DNA from: Chloroflexota bacterium
GTDB lineage: Bacteria > Chloroflexota > Anaerolineae > UBA3071
Direction: 5' to 3'
NCBI GenBank assembly: GCA_014383605.1
Contig: JACNHM010000541.1
Span: 1-5,055 of the forward strand
Length of the DNA: 5,055 bases
The translations under genes were made by a program, and so were the position numbers. The notes below the pieces were generated by a model. The model was not told the origin of the DNA. It made no database searches and was given only the letters and a program-made list of their open reading frames with translations. This document shows, one piece after another, positions 4,111 to 5,055 of this stretch. Each line of letters opens with the position of its first letter. Within the stretch, counting starts at the first letter, position 1.

Positions 4111-5055
4111 ATGACCACAGCTCAGGCTGTTGAAGCCGAACGCTTCCAAACCGACCGCGTGCTCACCCTCAGCGGTGGGCACGCCGTGCACGATACCTAC
4201 ACGGCCTTCCTGGCGCCCCTCCTGCCGCTGTTCATCGCCAACCTGGCCCTCTCCAACACCGAGGCCGGACTGCTGAGCGTCTTCATGCAAGGCCCGTCGC
4301 TCCTGCAGCCCTTCATCGGCCACCTGGCCGACCGCGTCAGCCTGCGCTTCTTGGTCATCCTGGCCCCCACAGTGACGGCGGCGATGATGAGCCTGCTGGG
4401 CGTGGCGCCGAGCTACGGCGTCATGGCCCTCCTCCTGCTGGTGACCGGCCTGAGCTCGGCAGGCCTGCACGCCGTGGGGCCGGCCATGACGGGGAACCTG
4501 TCGGGGCGCAGCCTGGGCCGGGGCATGGGCTTCTGGATGGTCGGCGGCGAGCTGGGCCGCACCCTGGGGCCGATCCTCATCGTCAGCGTCGTGCAGTGGC
4601 TGACCCTGCAGTCCACGCCCTGGCTGATGATCGGCGGCCTGCTGGCCTCGGCCATCCTCATCTTCCGGCTCAGGAATGTGCCGGGCCGTCCGCCGAACGC
4701 CGGGCAGGGCCTCCCCTGGCGGCAGGCGCTGCGACGGATGGGGCCGCTGTTGGGCCCGCTGGTGGGCTTCATCATCGTGCGCTCCTTCATGTCCGCGGCG
4801 CTGACCACCTACCTGCCCACCTTCCTGAGCGAAGAGGGCGCGGACCTCTGGTTCGCCGGAGCCGCGCTTTCGGTGCTGGAGGCGGCAGGCGTCGTCGGCG
4901 CGCTGGCGGGCGGCGCCCTCAGCGACAGGCTGGGCCGCCGCTGGGTGCTCTTCGCCTCCATGCTGGCGGCGCCCCTGCTCATGTTCGTCTTCCTGGCCAG
5001 CAGCGGCTGGCTGCGCTTCCCGCTGCTGCTGCTGTTGGGCTTCACCGCCCTGTCC
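4111..5055 (+). CDS. MFS transporter, fosmidomycin-resistance (Fsr)-like, 3'-partial
   Basis: An inner-membrane secondary transporter of the major facilitator superfamily, probably an efflux pump; the actual substrate is unknown. The 315 visible residues of an expected 390-420 run off the window with no stop. The start has the Fsr-like signature SGGHAVHDTYTAFLAPLLP (21-39), then LSNTEAGLLSVF and the first MFS motif A, GHLADRVSLRF (70-80). Hydrophobic helices follow at about 80-98, 103-122, 150-165 and 170-186. A hydrophilic linker (187-210) separates the two halves, and a second motif A-like loop, GALSDRLGRRW (268-278), marks the start of the C-terminal half. ATG 4111 has no Shine-Dalgarno sequence; it is 41 nt after the previous stop, so it may be translated by coupling, or the start may be GTG 4159 just before the first helix. 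No promoter is visible in the gap, so read-through from upstream is likely. Confidence 0.9.
   Translation, partial: MTTAQAVEAERFQTDRVLTLSGGHAVHDTYTAFLAPLLPLFIANLALSNTEAGLLSVFMQGPSLLQPFIGHLADRVSLRFLVILAPTVTAAMMSLLGVAPSYGVMALLLLVTGLSSAGLHAVGPAMTGNLSGRSLGRGMGFWMVGGELGRTLGPILIVSVVQWLTLQSTPWLMIGGLLASAILIFRLRNVPGRPPNAGQGLPWRQALRRMGPLLGPLVGFIIVRSFMSAALTTYLPTFLSEEGADLWFAGAALSVLEAAGVVGALAGGALSDRLGRRWVLFASMLAAPLLMFVFLASSGWLRFPLLLLLGFTALS

Noticed and set aside
3787..4470. Minus-strand open frame across the end of the 471-aa gene and the start of the transporter
   Set aside because: It is antisense to two well-supported genes, rich in Gln/His/Arg, has no motif, and is explained by GC-rich codon bias.
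1..5055. CRISPR arrays, tRNA or rRNA genes, insertion-sequence ends, attachment sites
   Set aside because: Read through for repeated spacers, cloverleaf patterns, transposase motifs and terminal inverted repeats; none seen.

Overview
The window is GC-rich, gene-dense bacterial DNA, with every recognisable gene on the plus strand. Gene content points to a Chloroflexota-type chromosome (Anaerolineae-like). It carries a DUF5678/retropepsin-like pair, a BrnT-like toxin with a zinc-ribbon antitoxin, and the end pieces of a type III-style DNA methyltransferase whose leader has an 'RPMLHW.GKQPL' motif. That assignment comes from recalled family resemblance, not from a marker gene.

Layout. Bases 2-328 hold the 3' part of a DUF5678-type antitoxin-like gene that enters from outside the window. 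Its end runs out of frame into a fragment (280-384) that reads as the C-terminus of a retropepsin-like aspartic protease. That fragment's stop overlaps the start of a PIG-L/LmbE-family zinc deacetylase (381-1202). A hairpin followed by five T's (1305-1325) looks like an intrinsic terminator, and just after it lies an extended -10 promoter (1343-1351).

This promoter probably drives the next block. First comes a 165-aa protein (1395-1892) that keeps the N-terminal leader and the C-terminal region of a DNA methyltransferase but has no catalytic domain. Then come a BrnT-like toxin (1877-2155) and an antitoxin (2152-2478) that joins a BrnA/CopG-like N-terminus to a YgiT-type zinc ribbon. A 40-codon ORF of unknown identity follows (2486-2608). 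All of these overlap or nearly abut, as in an operon.

After a very strong Shine-Dalgarno sequence comes a 471-aa protein (2654-4069) related to SEC-C-type proteins but lacking the SEC-C zinc motif. The window ends inside an MFS transporter of the fosmidomycin-resistance (Fsr)-like type (4111 to the edge).

The most interesting pattern is repeated gene erosion within 2.6 kb. Two gene remnants each look like the product of an internal deletion joining the start and end of a module: DUF5678 plus the protease tail, and the methyltransferase head plus tail. A third short ORF may be another stub. An apparently intact toxin-antitoxin pair sits among them. I see no clear new multi-gene defence system. 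The best candidates for something undescribed are the composite antitoxin and the catalytic-domain-less methyltransferase derivative that is co-transcribed with the toxin-antitoxin pair.
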